A stretch of 64,000 bases of DNA from the NCBI RefSeq assembly GCF_030651625.1, contig NZ_JAUSCF010000002.1:62001-126000 (forward strand), in the 5' to 3' direction. This DNA is from Hydrogenophaga sp. Its GTDB lineage: Bacteria; Pseudomonadota; Gammaproteobacteria; Burkholderiales; Burkholderiaceae_C. Numbering within the stretch: position 1 is the stretch's first letter; each line of letters starts with the position of its first letter. The notes under the pieces were generated by a model. The model was not told where the DNA came from. It saw only the letters and a program-made list of their open reading frames with translations, and made no database searches. The translations under genes were made by a program, and so were the position numbers. Positions 54,439 through 64,000 of the stretch are shown here, piece by piece.

Positions 54439-55099
54439 CCATTCGCCTGACGCGCCTGCTGTCTCGAAGGTGCTGATCGTTGACGACCATCCGATCCTGC
54501 GTCATGGCATTGCGCAGATGATCGAGCGAGAACCCGACCTTGATCCTTGCGCGGAAGCGGGCAGTGTTGACGAGGCGCTGGAGGTTCTCGCACGCCAGCA
54601 GGTGGACCTGATCGTGGTGGATCTGTCACTGGCGGAGCAGTCGGGTATGGATTTGATTCGCTCTGTGCGAACCCACTACCCCCAGGTGAAATGCCTGGTT
54701 TTGACCATGCACGATGAGAAGCTGCATGCCGAGCGTGCGCTGCGGGCAGGTGCGCGCGGCTACCTGATGAAGCACGAGACCACGAAGAAGATTGTGATCG
54801 CCCTGCGCTGCCTCCGCGATGGCCGAATCTTTCTGAGTGACGCCATCGCCAGCGACCTGCTGGAGCGAATGGCGGGCGCTTCCTCCACGGCGCCCGCTTC
54901 GCCCATGGCCGCACTGAGCGATCGCGAGCTGGAGGTTCTGCGCCTGATCGGCCGTGGCCTCAAGACGGGCGATATCGCGCGTACGCTGCACCGCAGCGTC
55001 CACACCGTGGAGGCACATCGTGCCAGCATCAAGCGCAAGCTCGGACTTCGCACCGCGCAGGAACTGGCGCATGCGGCATTCAGCGCCATGCCGCAATAG
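54431..55099 (+). CDS. NarL/LuxR-family response regulator
   Basis: A 222-residue regulator overlapping the kinase by eight bases, with GAGGACC before the ATG. Receiver domain: VLIVDDHPILRHGI, phosphoacceptor D64 in LIVVDLSLAEQSGMDLI, conserved VLTMHDEK and the K of GYLMKHE. Output domain: LSDRELEVLRLIGRGLKTGDIARTLHRSVHTVEAHRASIKRKLG, a LuxR-type helix-turn-helix. With the MASE1 kinase it forms a complete two-component system; the target is probably the preceding transporter-hydrolase operon, although the genes could be transcribed together. Confidence 0.95.
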   Translation: MLDHSPDAPAVSKVLIVDDHPILRHGIAQMIEREPDLDPCAEAGSVDEALEVLARQQVDLIVVDLSLAEQSGMDLIRSVRTHYPQVKCLVLTMHDEKLHAERALRAGARGYLMKHETTKKIVIALRCLRDGRIFLSDAIASDLLERMAGASSTAPASPMAALSDRELEVLRLIGRGLKTGDIARTLHRSVHTVEAHRASIKRKLGLRTAQELAHAAFSAMPQ

Positions 55100-55144
55100 T
55101 TTCTGTCAGGCTGGTCTGCTGGACCGCTCTTTGACGGTACCTGT

Positions 55145-56752
55145 TCAGTAACCGACAGCCTGTCCGTCACGGCGCGAATCGCTGGCGCCCACATGGCCGT
55201 CTTCGAGGTCGTCGCTGAGCCGCCAGATGAACTGGCCGCTGCCGAAGTCCATGTAGGTGTCGGCCGAGGGGTTGAACTGGTGGCCCAGGGCCTTGAGCCC
55301 GTTGACCAGGTCGCGCGACATGGTGGACTCGAAATCCACACTCAGGCCGTTGCCCACCTTCCAGCGCGGTGCATCGCAGGCTGCCTGCGGCTGCTGCTTG
55401 TGCACCAGCATGCGCACCAGCGTTTGCAGGTGGCCCTGCGGCTGCATGTTGCCACCCATGACGCCGAAGCTCATCTGCGGCTTGCCGTCCTTGGAGAGGA
55501 AGCCGGGAATGATGGTGTGAAACGGCCGCTTGCCCGGCGCCACCTGGTTCGGGTGGCCCTCCTTGAGGGTGAAACCATGACCGCGGTTCTGCAGACTCAC
55601 GCCTGTGCCCGGTACCACCACGCCGCTGCCAAAGCCCATGTAGTTGGACTGGATGAGGCTGATCATGCAGCCGCTCTCGTCGGCCGCCGTGAGGTAGACC
55701 GTGCCACCCCTGGGCGGTGTACCGTGCTCAAAAACGCTGGCGCGGTCGGGGCGGATCAGCTTGGCGCGCTCGGTCAGGTAGCCATCGCTCAGCAGGTCGG
55801 CCGCCGTCACTTCGGTCATGTAGCGTTCGTCGGCCACCCAGCGGTAGGTGTCGGCAAAGGCGAGTTTGATGGCTTCGATCTGCAGGTGCTGCGACGCCAC
55901 GCTGTCCACCGGCATGCTGCCCAGGTCCATCTTGTCCAGCATGCCCATGGCCATGAGCGCCGCAATGCCCTGGCCGTTGGGTGGAATTTCGTGCACGGTG
56001 TGGCCGGCAAAGTTCTTTTCGATGGGCTTGACCCACTCGGGTGCGTAGCCCGCCAGGTCGGCCATCGCCATGCTGCCGCCGTTGGCTGCGGCGTGGGCCA
56101 CCAGCTTCTCGGCAATCTCGCCCTTGTAGAAGGCTTCACCCTTGGTTTCTGCAATCTTGCGCAGCGTGGCGCCGGCCTCCGAAAACACGAAACGCTCGCC
56201 GGCCGTGGGCGGGCGTCCGCGCGGCAGGAACGCCTCCGCGTAACCCGGCTGGTTTTTCAGGGCCGGCACCTGGCGTGCCCATTTGTCGGCCACGATCACG
56301 CCCACGCCGTGGCCGCGCTCGGCCAGCTCGATGGCGGGCTCCATGAGGTCGGCAAACGGCAGCTTGCCGAAGCGCTGCGAGAGCGCCACCCAGCCGGCCA
56401 CCGCGCCCGGAGTGCTCACGGTGTCCCAGCCGCGCTGCGGCATGGCATCGCCGTATTTCTTGCGGAAGTACTCGGGCGTCCAGGCCGCGGGGGCGCCACC
56501 CGAAGAATTCAGACCATGCAGCTGCTGGCCGTCCCAAAGGATGGCGAAGTTGTCGCTGCCGATGCCGTTGGAAATGGGCTCCACGATGGTCAGCGCGGCG
56601 GCAGCGGCAACGATGGCATCCACCGCGTTGCCGCCCTTGAGCAGCATGCGCAGGCCCGCCTGCGAGGCCAGCGGGTGGGAGGTGGCCACCACGTTGCGCG
56701 CCATCACGGGGCTGCGCAGTGTGGGGTAGGGGTTGGTCCATTGGAACGACAT
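55145..56752 (-). CDS. ggt: Gamma-glutamyltransferase family protein, cytoplasmic type
   Basis: A 535-residue Ntn-hydrolase. The nucleophile is T351 in the RGGTVYLT stretch, where the precursor self-cleaves into large and small subunits. Other family stretches: HPLASQAGLRMLLKGGNAVDAIVAAA, VEPISNGIGSDNFAILWDG, the CMISLIQSNYMGFGSG region and PGKRPFHTIIPGFL. The N-terminus MSFQWTNPYPTLRSPVMARN has no signal peptide, so unlike E. coli Ggt it should act in the cytoplasm. It is last in an operon with a dipeptide-type ABC importer, so it likely hydrolyses imported gamma-glutamyl peptides. Confidence 0.92.
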   Translation of the reverse strand: MSFQWTNPYPTLRSPVMARNVVATSHPLASQAGLRMLLKGGNAVDAIVAAAAALTIVEPISNGIGSDNFAILWDGQQLHGLNSSGGAPAAWTPEYFRKKYGDAMPQRGWDTVSTPGAVAGWVALSQRFGKLPFADLMEPAIELAERGHGVGVIVADKWARQVPALKNQPGYAEAFLPRGRPPTAGERFVFSEAGATLRKIAETKGEAFYKGEIAEKLVAHAAANGGSMAMADLAGYAPEWVKPIEKNFAGHTVHEIPPNGQGIAALMAMGMLDKMDLGSMPVDSVASQHLQIEAIKLAFADTYRWVADERYMTEVTAADLLSDGYLTERAKLIRPDRASVFEHGTPPRGGTVYLTAADESGCMISLIQSNYMGFGSGVVVPGTGVSLQNRGHGFTLKEGHPNQVAPGKRPFHTIIPGFLSKDGKPQMSFGVMGGNMQPQGHLQTLVRMLVHKQQPQAACDAPRWKVGNGLSVDFESTMSRDLVNGLKALGHQFNPSADTYMDFGSGQFIWRLSDDLEDGHVGASDSRRDGQAVGY

Positions 56753-56793
56753 GAGGTCTCCTTTTCTTGTCGGGGATGAAAAGCGGGTGCGTG

Positions 56794-57705
56794 TCAGCGG
56801 TGGCGCGGGTCGAGTGCGTCGCGCAGGCCGTCACCCAGCAGGTTAAAGGCGAGCACCAGCAGGAAAATGGCCAGGCCGGGCCAGATGGCCATCCATGGCG
56901 CGTTGTCCATGAAGTTCTTGGCCGTGTTGAGCATGCTGCCCCAGCTCGGGTCGGGCGGTTGCTGGCCCAGCCCCAGGAAGGACAGGCTGGCTTCCGCGAT
57001 GATGGCACTGGCAATGGTCAACGTGGACTGCACGATCACCGGCGCGGTGATGTTGGGCAGGATGTGGAAGGTGGCAATGCGCAGCGGCGAGCAGCCCACG
57101 GCGCGGGCCGCCTCGATGTAATCCTCCACCTTGATGGAGAGCACCTGCGCCCGCGTGAGCCGCACGAAGATGGGCGCCGCCGAAATGCCGATGGCGATCA
57201 TGGCGTTGCTCAGGCTGGGGCCAAGAAAGGCGGCCAGCGCAATCGCCAGGATTAGGAAGGGGCAGGCCAAGAAGGCGTCGGTGATGCGGGAAATCAGCGA
57301 GTCCACCACGCCGCCGAAGAAGCCGGCGATCATGCCGATGGCCACACCGGTGACCAGCGCAATCGCCACCGACACCACGCCCGCCAGGATGGAAGCGCGC
57401 GCGCCCCACACCACGCGCGAGTACACGTCGCGCCCGAGTTCGTCGGTGCCGAACCAGAATTCGGCTGTGGGTGCCTTTCGGATCGCGCTCCAGCTGGCGG
57501 CGGTGGGGTCGTGCGGGGCCAGCCAGGGCGCGAACACGGCCATGGCCACAAACGCCAGCACCACCAGCAGGCCGAACATGCCGATGCGGTTGCGGCGCAG
57601 CTTCTGCCAGGCGCGGCGCCAGGGGCCGGCGTGCACGGCCGAAGCGGCGGCTGCCGGTGAAGCCAGCGAAGCGGATGCCGTTGAGGTGGGCGCGGAAGTG
57701 CTCAT
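56794..57705 (-). CDS. Dipeptide/glutathione-type ABC permease (DppC/GsiD-like)
   Basis: A 303-residue membrane protein with a Ser/Ala-rich N-terminal tail, then KLRRNRIGMFGLLVVLAFVAMAVFAPWLAPHDP, the OppC_N region. The binding-protein-dependent transport motif with EAARAVGCSPLRIATFHILPN contacts the ATPases, and SLSFLGLGQQPPDPSWGSML is typical of DppC/GsiD. About six helices. It starts 4 bases after the DppB-like gene ends and precedes ggt by 41 bases on the same strand. Confidence 0.94.
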   Translation of the reverse strand: MSTSAPTSTASASLASPAAAASAVHAGPWRRAWQKLRRNRIGMFGLLVVLAFVAMAVFAPWLAPHDPTAASWSAIRKAPTAEFWFGTDELGRDVYSRVVWGARASILAGVVSVAIALVTGVAIGMIAGFFGGVVDSLISRITDAFLACPFLILAIALAAFLGPSLSNAMIAIGISAAPIFVRLTRAQVLSIKVEDYIEAARAVGCSPLRIATFHILPNITAPVIVQSTLTIASAIIAEASLSFLGLGQQPPDPSWGSMLNTAKNFMDNAPWMAIWPGLAIFLLVLAFNLLGDGLRDALDPRHR

Positions 57706-57709
57706 GGGG

Positions 57710-58651
57710 TCAGTGCCGCAGCCGCGGGTTGAAGACGAAGTAGGCCATGTCGGCCAGCAGGTTCAGCAGGATGTAGGCGGTGGCGGTGATCAGCACCACG
57801 CCCTGCACCACGGCGTAGTCGCGGTTGAACACCGCGTCGATGATGAGCTTGCCGAAACCGGGAATGGTGAACACCTGCTCGGTCAGCACCGCGCCCGAGA
57901 GCAGCGTGCCCAGTTCGAGTGCGGCCAGCGTGATCACCGGCGTGAGCGCGTTGCGCAGCGCGTGCTTGACCACTACCACCCGCTCGCGCAGGCCCTTGGC
58001 CCGGGCGGTGCGCACGTAGTCGGTGGCCAGCACCTGCAGCATGGAACTGCGGGTGTGGCGCATGAGCACGGCGGCAATGCCGGTGCCGAGCACGAAGGCC
58101 GGCATGACCATGGCCGCCAGGTTTTCACCCAGGTTTTCAAACGGGCTCACGTAGCCCGAAGCTGGCAGCCAGCCCAGCTCCACCGAAAACAGCAGGATCA
58201 TCAGGATGCCGAGCCAGAAGTTCGGCATGGACAGTCCCGCCAGCCCGAAGACGGTGGCACCGGTGTCCAGCACGCTGCCGCGCTTCACGGCGGAGACAAT
58301 GCCCGCCGGAATGCTGATGAGCAAAGCGATCAGCATGCTCATGAAAGCCAGCTGCAGGGTCACCGGCAACTTCTGCAAAATGAGGTCCAGTACCGGTTCC
58401 CCGGTGCGGGCCGACGCGCCCAGGTCGCCCTGCAGCACGCCGCCGATCCAGTAGCCATACTGCACCGGCAGGGGTTTGTCGAGGTTCATCTCGGCCCGCA
58501 ACTGCGCAATCAGTTCGGGGTTCTGGTCTTCCCCGGCCAGGATCTGCGCCGGATCGCCGGGCAGCAGCTGCTGCAGGCCGAAGATGAGCATGGACACGAA
58601 CACCAGCGTGGGCACCAGGGTGACCAGTCGGCGAATGAAGAATGCAAACAT
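57710..58651 (-). CDS. Dipeptide/glutathione-type ABC permease (DppB/GsiC-like)
   Basis: A 313-residue six-helix permease. N-terminus MFAFFIRRLVTLVPTLVFVSMLIFGLQQLLPGDPAQILAG is the standard DppB form, with VQYGYWIGGVLQGDLGASARTGEPV, then the cytoplasmic loop DYVRTARAKGLRERVVVVKHALRNALTPVIT that engages the ATPases. It lies between the binding-protein gene (44 bases upstream) and the DppC-like permease. Confidence 0.95.
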   Translation of the reverse strand: MFAFFIRRLVTLVPTLVFVSMLIFGLQQLLPGDPAQILAGEDQNPELIAQLRAEMNLDKPLPVQYGYWIGGVLQGDLGASARTGEPVLDLILQKLPVTLQLAFMSMLIALLISIPAGIVSAVKRGSVLDTGATVFGLAGLSMPNFWLGILMILLFSVELGWLPASGYVSPFENLGENLAAMVMPAFVLGTGIAAVLMRHTRSSMLQVLATDYVRTARAKGLRERVVVVKHALRNALTPVITLAALELGTLLSGAVLTEQVFTIPGFGKLIIDAVFNRDYAVVQGVVLITATAYILLNLLADMAYFVFNPRLRH

Positions 58652-58695
58652 CGTTCGGACCTGCAGCGGGGCTTCGGTTCAGCTGAGCTTCAGCT

Positions 58696-60207
58696 TCAAT
58701 TCATCTTGAGGCCGGTCAGGCGCAGCAGGCCATCCGGAATTTCGCGCACGCCGGTCAGCTTGGCGTTGTAGGCCCACAGCCAGTTGCGGTGGTACAGGTA
58801 CAGGATGGGGTTGTCGGTCTGTGCGAACTTGGCCACCTGCTCGTAGGCCTTCATGCGGTCGGCCGGGGCCTGCTTGCTGCGGGCTTCGTTCAGCAGCGCG
58901 TCCACTTCCGGCTTGCAGTAGCCCGAGTAGTTCAGCGGCTGCTTGCAGGCCAGGAAGCTGTAGACGTTGCCATCCGGGTCGGCACGGCCGCTCCAGGCCA
59001 GCACGTAGGCGTCGAAGTCGCCCTTGTCGGCCAGGTTCAGCGACGTGGCGAACTCGGTGGACGCGATCTTCACGTCGAAGCCGGCTTCCTTGGCCATGGC
59101 CTGCACCACCTGCGCAATCTTCTGCGCGTCGGAAGTGGTGGGCGTCATGAGCGTGAAGCTCGGGTTGGGCACGCCGGCCTGCTTCAGCAGTTCCTTGGCC
59201 TTGGCCACGTCGCGCTTGGGCATGGGGCTTCCCTTGCTGTAGTAGGTGCTGGTGGGTGGCACCCACTGGTTGCCGGCCAGGGCTTCGCCGTCCATCACCA
59301 CCTGCACGATGCCTTCGCGGTCCAGCGAAAGCTCGAAGGCTTCGCGCACGCGGTTGTCCTTGCCCAGCGGGTTGGCCTGGGCCTTGTCGCTCTTGGCGAT
59401 GTTGATGGTGATGCCCTGGTAGCCGATCTCGGTGATCTTGCTCACCTTGAAGCGCGACTCGGTGGCCAGCTTGGCCACGTCGCTGGAGGCCACGCGCTCG
59501 ATGTAGTCGAGCTGGCCCGAACGCAGGTTGGCCAGGCGCACGGTGGCGTCGGGGATGGGGGTGTACACCACGCGGTCGAAGTGGATGTTCGCCTTGTTCC
59601 AGTAGTTGGCGTACTTCTCGAACACGATGCGGTCCTGCGCCACGCGCTCCACGAACTTGAACGGACCGGAGCACACCGGAGCGTTGGCGAAGTTGGCGTT
59701 GTCTTTGGCCGCCTTGGGCGAAACCATCATGCCGGCGCGGTCGGCCAGCGCGGCCAGCAGCGGCGAGAACGGCGCGCTCAGGTTGAAGCGCACGGTGGTG
59801 GGGTCCACCACGTCCACGCTGTCCACCGGGCGCAGTTCACCGCTGCGGTTGGAACCCTGCAGGGTCTTGTGGCGCTCGATGTTGAACTTCACCGCAGCGG
59901 CGTCGAATTTTTCGCCGTCGTGGAAGGTGACGTCGGTGCGCAGCTTCATGGTCAGCGTCTTGCCGTCGGCCGACCATTCGTAGCCGGTGGCGAGCTGCGG
60001 CACGTAGCTGAGCTTTTCGTCCACGTCGATCAGCTTGTCGCACAGGGCCGAGAACACGATGCGGCCCACGAAGGTGCGGGCGCGCGTCGGGTCCAGCATG
60101 TCGGGGTCTTCGGCCAGACCCACGCGCAGCGTGGTCTGCGCCTGAGCGGCCAGCGGTGCGAGGGTGAGCAGCGCGGCGCTCAGCAGCGCCAGATTGCGGG
60201 TTTTCAT
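58696..60207 (-). CDS. Dipeptide/glutathione-type ABC substrate-binding protein
   Basis: A 503-residue periplasmic protein of the SBP_bac_5 family with an AGGAG Shine-Dalgarno and a Sec signal (LLSAALLTLAPLAAQAQ). Family stretches: LRVGLAEDPDMLDPTRARTFVGRIVF, YEWSADGKTLTMKLRTDVTFHDGEKF, and GPFKFVERVAQDRIVFEKYANYW. Ligands of the family are di/oligopeptides, glutathione, nickel or others. The operon's gamma-glutamyltransferase points to gamma-glutamyl peptides or glutathione, which is inference. Confidence 0.94.
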   Translation of the reverse strand: MKTRNLALLSAALLTLAPLAAQAQTTLRVGLAEDPDMLDPTRARTFVGRIVFSALCDKLIDVDEKLSYVPQLATGYEWSADGKTLTMKLRTDVTFHDGEKFDAAAVKFNIERHKTLQGSNRSGELRPVDSVDVVDPTTVRFNLSAPFSPLLAALADRAGMMVSPKAAKDNANFANAPVCSGPFKFVERVAQDRIVFEKYANYWNKANIHFDRVVYTPIPDATVRLANLRSGQLDYIERVASSDVAKLATESRFKVSKITEIGYQGITINIAKSDKAQANPLGKDNRVREAFELSLDREGIVQVVMDGEALAGNQWVPPTSTYYSKGSPMPKRDVAKAKELLKQAGVPNPSFTLMTPTTSDAQKIAQVVQAMAKEAGFDVKIASTEFATSLNLADKGDFDAYVLAWSGRADPDGNVYSFLACKQPLNYSGYCKPEVDALLNEARSKQAPADRMKAYEQVAKFAQTDNPILYLYHRNWLWAYNAKLTGVREIPDGLLRLTGLKMN

Positions 60208-60257
60208 GCTTCGATCTCCTGGTGGTTCAACAAGGTCAACACGGGGAAAAAACACCG

Positions 60258-61354
60258 TCAGCCTGCAGGGGCCAACGGAGCGGAAAAAGCGAACTGCAGC
60301 CGCTCCAGCCGCTGGCGGGAGGCGCTGGCTTCAGCGGGCGCGGTGGCCACGCGGGCTGGTGCGCTCAGCGGACTCAGTGGGAAATGGCAGGCCACGGCAT
60401 GCAGGCTGTCGCCGGTGAGCGCGGGTGCCTTCTCGGCACACACCGGCTGGGCGTAGGCGCAGCGCGGGTGCAGGTGGCAGCCGCTGGGCGGCTTGATGGG
60501 GCTGGGCACGTCGCCGCCGAGCAGCTTGCGCTCGGGACGTGCGCCCGGCGACGGCAGCGGAATGGCTTCCAGCAAGGCTTCGGTGTAGGGGTGGCGCGGC
60601 GCGGCGAACACGCTGTGCTTGTCGCCAATTTCCACCACCCGGCCCAGGTACATCACCGCCACGCGCGTGGCAATGTGCTTGATGACCGCAAGGTCGTGCG
60701 CAATGAACAGGTAGGAAAGGCCCAGTTGCCGCTGCAGGTCCTGCAGCAGGTTGATCACCTGCGCCTGGACCGACACATCGAGCGCGGAAACGGCTTCGTC
60801 GCACACGATGAGCTTGGGCTCCACCGCCAGCGCGCGCGCAATGCCGATGCGCTGGCGCTGACCGCCGGAGAACTCGTGCGGGTAGCGGTTGGCGAAGTCG
60901 GGCCGCAAGCCCACCAGGTTCAGCAGTTCCTTCACCCGTTTGGCCTCAAAGCCGGCGTGCAGGCCATGCACCTTCAGCGGTTCGGAAAGGGTTTGCGCGA
61001 TCGTCATGCGCGGGTTCAGCGACGCATACGGGTCCTGGAAGATCAGCTGCAGGTCGCGCCGCTTGGCGCGCATGGCCTGGCTGTCCAGCGCCATCAGATC
61101 GGCGCCTTCCATGTGCAGCGCACCGCTGGTGGGTTCGATCAGGCGCAGCAGCAGCCGGCCCAGGGTGGACTTTCCGCAGCCGGATTCGCCCACCACGCCC
61201 AGCGTTTCGCCCACATGCAGCGTGAGGTCCACGCCGTCCACCGCGCGCACGTGGTCGCTCACGCGGTTGAGCAGGCCCTTGCGAATGGGGAAATGTTTCA
61301 CCAGGCCCTTGGCCTGCAGCAGAACAGGCTGGGAAGCGACAGGTGGTGCGCCGC

Positions 61355-61358
<4 letters not shown>
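60258..61358 (-). CDS. Dipeptide/glutathione-type ABC ATP-binding protein (DppF-like)
   Basis: A 366-residue ATPase. Walker [17 protein letters not shown]-loop [15 protein letters not shown], signature [15 protein letters not shown], Walker [19 protein letters not shown], and the C-terminal oligopeptide-type extension [16 protein letters not shown] and [15 protein letters not shown]. The last cysteines resemble those that hold an FeS cluster in some peptide-transport ATPases. It overlaps the DppD-like gene by four bases. Confidence 0.95.
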
Positions 61359-62373
<1,015 letters not shown>

Positions 62374-62377
<4 letters not shown>

Positions 62378-63105
62378 GGCGCAACCTGCCCCGACGCCCG
62401 GCGGCGTTCGGCGTGGAATTTTTCAATATGCGCTTCAATCAGCGGCCGCTCGGTGATGCCCGAAGGCCGGCCCCGCCCCGGCAGGCACTGCACGAACGGC
62501 AGGAAGCGCTCCAGGCTCTTTTCGTAAAGGCGGCGCAGTTCCACCAAAGGTTCGGCGTGGTCGTCCACGCGCAGGTCCAGCGCCGGGTAGTCTTCATCGG
62601 TATGCACGCGCAAGGCCGCAGCCTGCTTGCCGCGCTTGTCTCCGCCGGCCGCTTCGCCCGCGTCCATGGCAGCCAGCAGGCGTTCGGCCATGGGCCGGCC
62701 GGCCGTGGCCTGGTAGGCCTCGGCGGTGGCTTCAATCACGCGGGGGCCGGCCAGCATGTTGCCGGCCACGCTCAGGCCGTCCAGCACCAGGTGACCGCAC
62801 CAGTCCACGCAGGCCGAGCCGGTGTGCGCCGCCCCCGGGCCGCTGACCGGCAGCAGGTGCAGCTGGCGCTGTTCCCGGCCATCGTCGGCGGCGGTCAGCA
62901 TGGCAATGGTGGACGCCGCGTCGTAACCGCGCTCCATGGCTTCGATGCCGGCCGGGCCGTACAGCGGGTTCATGAGCGCCTGGGTGGACAGCGCCCCCAC
63001 GTCGCGTCGGGTGTGCACGCACAAAGCGCCCACCGCAAAGAAGCGGCTGGCAATGGCCACACCCAGGTGACCGTGTTCGTCGCGAGCGAGGATGGACCAA
63101 GTCAT
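62374..63105 (-). CDS. DUF1028 family protein (predicted Ntn-hydrolase)
   Basis: A 243-residue protein. ATG 63105 gives the family N-terminus MTWSILARDEHGHLGVAIASRFFAVGALCVH; the frame is open 33 codons upstream. Other stretches: VGALSTQALMNPLYG, GYDAASTIAMLTAADDGREQRQLHLLP, GHLVLDGLSVAGNMLAG and ALRVHTDEDYPALDLRVDDHAEP. DUF1028 proteins are assigned to the Ntn-hydrolase fold, but their reaction is not established. It is the first gene of the operon with the peptide importer and gamma-glutamyltransferase, suggesting a role in processing imported peptides. Confidence 0.92.
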
Positions 63106-63637
63106 GGGGCGGATCTGCGGGTGGCGGGACTGTGAAAGAGGGCTGACAGGATCACAACGGAACCAAAAAAACGGAATGCAGTAAACATTTGCTAGGTGGC
63201 GCACTCTAACTTAGCAACACCCGTGCCAGTGAAAAAACATCCTCAAATCATTGATTCATAAGGCATTTTTCTGACTTTGCCCATTTCACGCCGAATCTAC
63301 AAAAGCATCGAGAGGGTCTGAGCGACGATCTTTCTGATGACATCTGGCATCTGAATCCCGCCTGCATTGCCGTTTGTGCGCCGATCATGTCAGTTTGGTT
63401 ACTGCGCGACACACCGTAGCGCAAGTGACACGCAGGGCCCAGTCCGCACCATGCAGGTGCGCCCTGCACCTGTGCGGGGGGTTTTCAAGGGTCTTTGGGG
63501 GAAGGGGATGGGCCGTTGCAGGCAGGTTTCTACAGGCTCAGGCCGAACGAGACGGGGCTGGCTTCGAGTCGGAAGGCCCCGTTGTGGAATCCCGAACGAA
63601 TACCCAAACTCCGTTCGCCCTGAGCTGGTGGAAGGGC
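63106..63637. other. Gene-free region upstream of the DUF1028/importer operon
   Basis: The first about 150 bases (63160-63290) are AT-richer than the surroundings, as expected for the operon's promoter region on the minus strand, and contain the palindrome AATCATTGATT near 63246-63256. No gene or RNA is recognised further on. The last 110 bases are a REP-type doublet, described separately. Confidence 0.5.
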
Positions 63638-63640
63638 TTA
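63528..63640. repeat. REP-type doublet in inverted orientation
   Basis: GGCTCAGGCCGAACG at 63535-63549 and CGTTCGCCCTGAGCT at 63612-63626 are imperfect reverse complements (13 of 15), and the second reads on into GGTGGAAGGGC. This is the GTTCGCCCTGAGC...GAAGGGC sequence spread through many proteobacterial genomes. The pair sits directly after the stop of the minus-strand SAF-domain gene. Confidence 0.75.
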
Positions 63641-64000
63641 CCCCGCGAACACGCGCTCCATTTCCTGCCGGAACTTCACCGCCGTGGCGTTCGCGTCAAA
63701 CGCCACGTCGTTCCAGCTCACCGGCTGGCCGGCCTTAACCGGCTTGAGCAGCCTCACCCCGTGCGCCAGCCCCAGCGGCAGGCCGCCCAGCGCCAGCGAT
63801 TCCTGCGCCGGCAACAGCTTGCCGTACACAGTGAAGCCACCCTCGCCGTCCAGCATTTCACCGGCCTGCAGGTCGCGCTTGGCGGTGGCCACCACATCGC
63901 CATGCCAGCACGTGGGCGCGCCGGTGGCTTCCTGCCGCACGCCGATGGACGCCACCGTGATGCCCAGTTCCAGCCCGATGAGATGGAACGGCTTGTACAT
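63638..64000 (-). CDS. C-terminal part of a SAF-domain protein (partial, runs off the window)
   Basis: At least 120 residues, open to the window edge; the methionine at the edge is probably internal. The visible part has ATAKRDLQAGEMLDGEGGFTVYGKLLPA and LLKPVKAGQPVSWNDVAFD, the SAF (AFP/FlgA-like) domain pattern found at the C-terminus of homoserine-dehydrogenase-like NAD(P)-dependent oxidoreductases. The enzyme domain, if present, lies outside. Substrate unknown. Confidence 0.75.
   Translation of the reverse strand: MYKPFHLIGLELGITVASIGVRQEATGAPTCWHGDVVATAKRDLQAGEMLDGEGGFTVYGKLLPAQESLALGGLPLGLAHGVRLLKPVKAGQPVSWNDVAFDANATAVKFRQEMERVFAG

Overview
The window reads as chromosome of a high-GC betaproteobacterium, most likely Comamonadaceae and plausibly a hydrogen- or carbon-oxidising genus such as Hydrogenophaga. 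This rests on the red-type form IC Rubisco operon (cbbL-cbbS-cbbX), a cyanide-insensitive-type cytochrome bd oxidase, gene styles typical of the family, and several copies of GC-rich interspersed repeats of the kind scattered through Comamonadaceae genomes. The taxonomic call is inference. I recognised no tRNA, rRNA, CRISPR array, prophage or intact insertion sequence.

Layout. 0-9.8 kb holds housekeeping and repair genes: a membrane-anchored AraC-type regulator and a secreted hydrolase, the divergent lysR/lysA pair, a YqeY protein, msrB, a PAP2 phosphatase, and a divergent pair made of a PD-(D/E)XK nuclease and a Cas4-like nuclease fused to an XPD/DinG-type helicase. 9.8-12.8 kb is a compact cbbLSX operon without cbbR or other Calvin-cycle genes. 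13.2-17.8 kb is a two-gene operon (1205 and 338 residues) of unknown function and is the best candidate here for an undescribed system. 17.9-26.5 kb is core again: a CorC-type membrane protein, apaH, rhlE, a YpfJ-type metalloprotease, dcd, and a GbsR/MarR regulator with the cydAB operon.

26.9-42.6 kb is a purine-scavenging region: guanine deaminase, an adenine-deaminase-type enzyme, two BMP-family binding proteins, one complete BMP-type ABC transporter (ATPase plus two permeases), a Rieske oxygenase, a LysR regulator and xdhAB. Adenine and guanine would enter through the ABC system, be deaminated to hypoxanthine and xanthine, and be oxidised to urate. No xdhC and no urate-degrading genes are present. 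XdhA carries two repeat-derived in-frame insertions, and a decayed xdhB 3' end lies at 45.5-46.1 kb.

42.6-45.3 kb holds a TetR regulator controlling a PhlG-like hydrolase, and a zinc alcohol dehydrogenase. 46.4-55.1 kb is a second BMP-type ABC operon followed by a RutB-like amidohydrolase, a RidA-family protein and a MASE1 sensor kinase/NarL-type regulator pair; together these look like an uptake-and-hydrolysis pathway for an unidentified nitrogen compound. 55.1-63.1 kb is an operon for a dipeptide/glutathione-type ABC transporter with a cytoplasmic gamma-glutamyltransferase and a DUF1028 protein. The window ends inside a SAF-domain protein.
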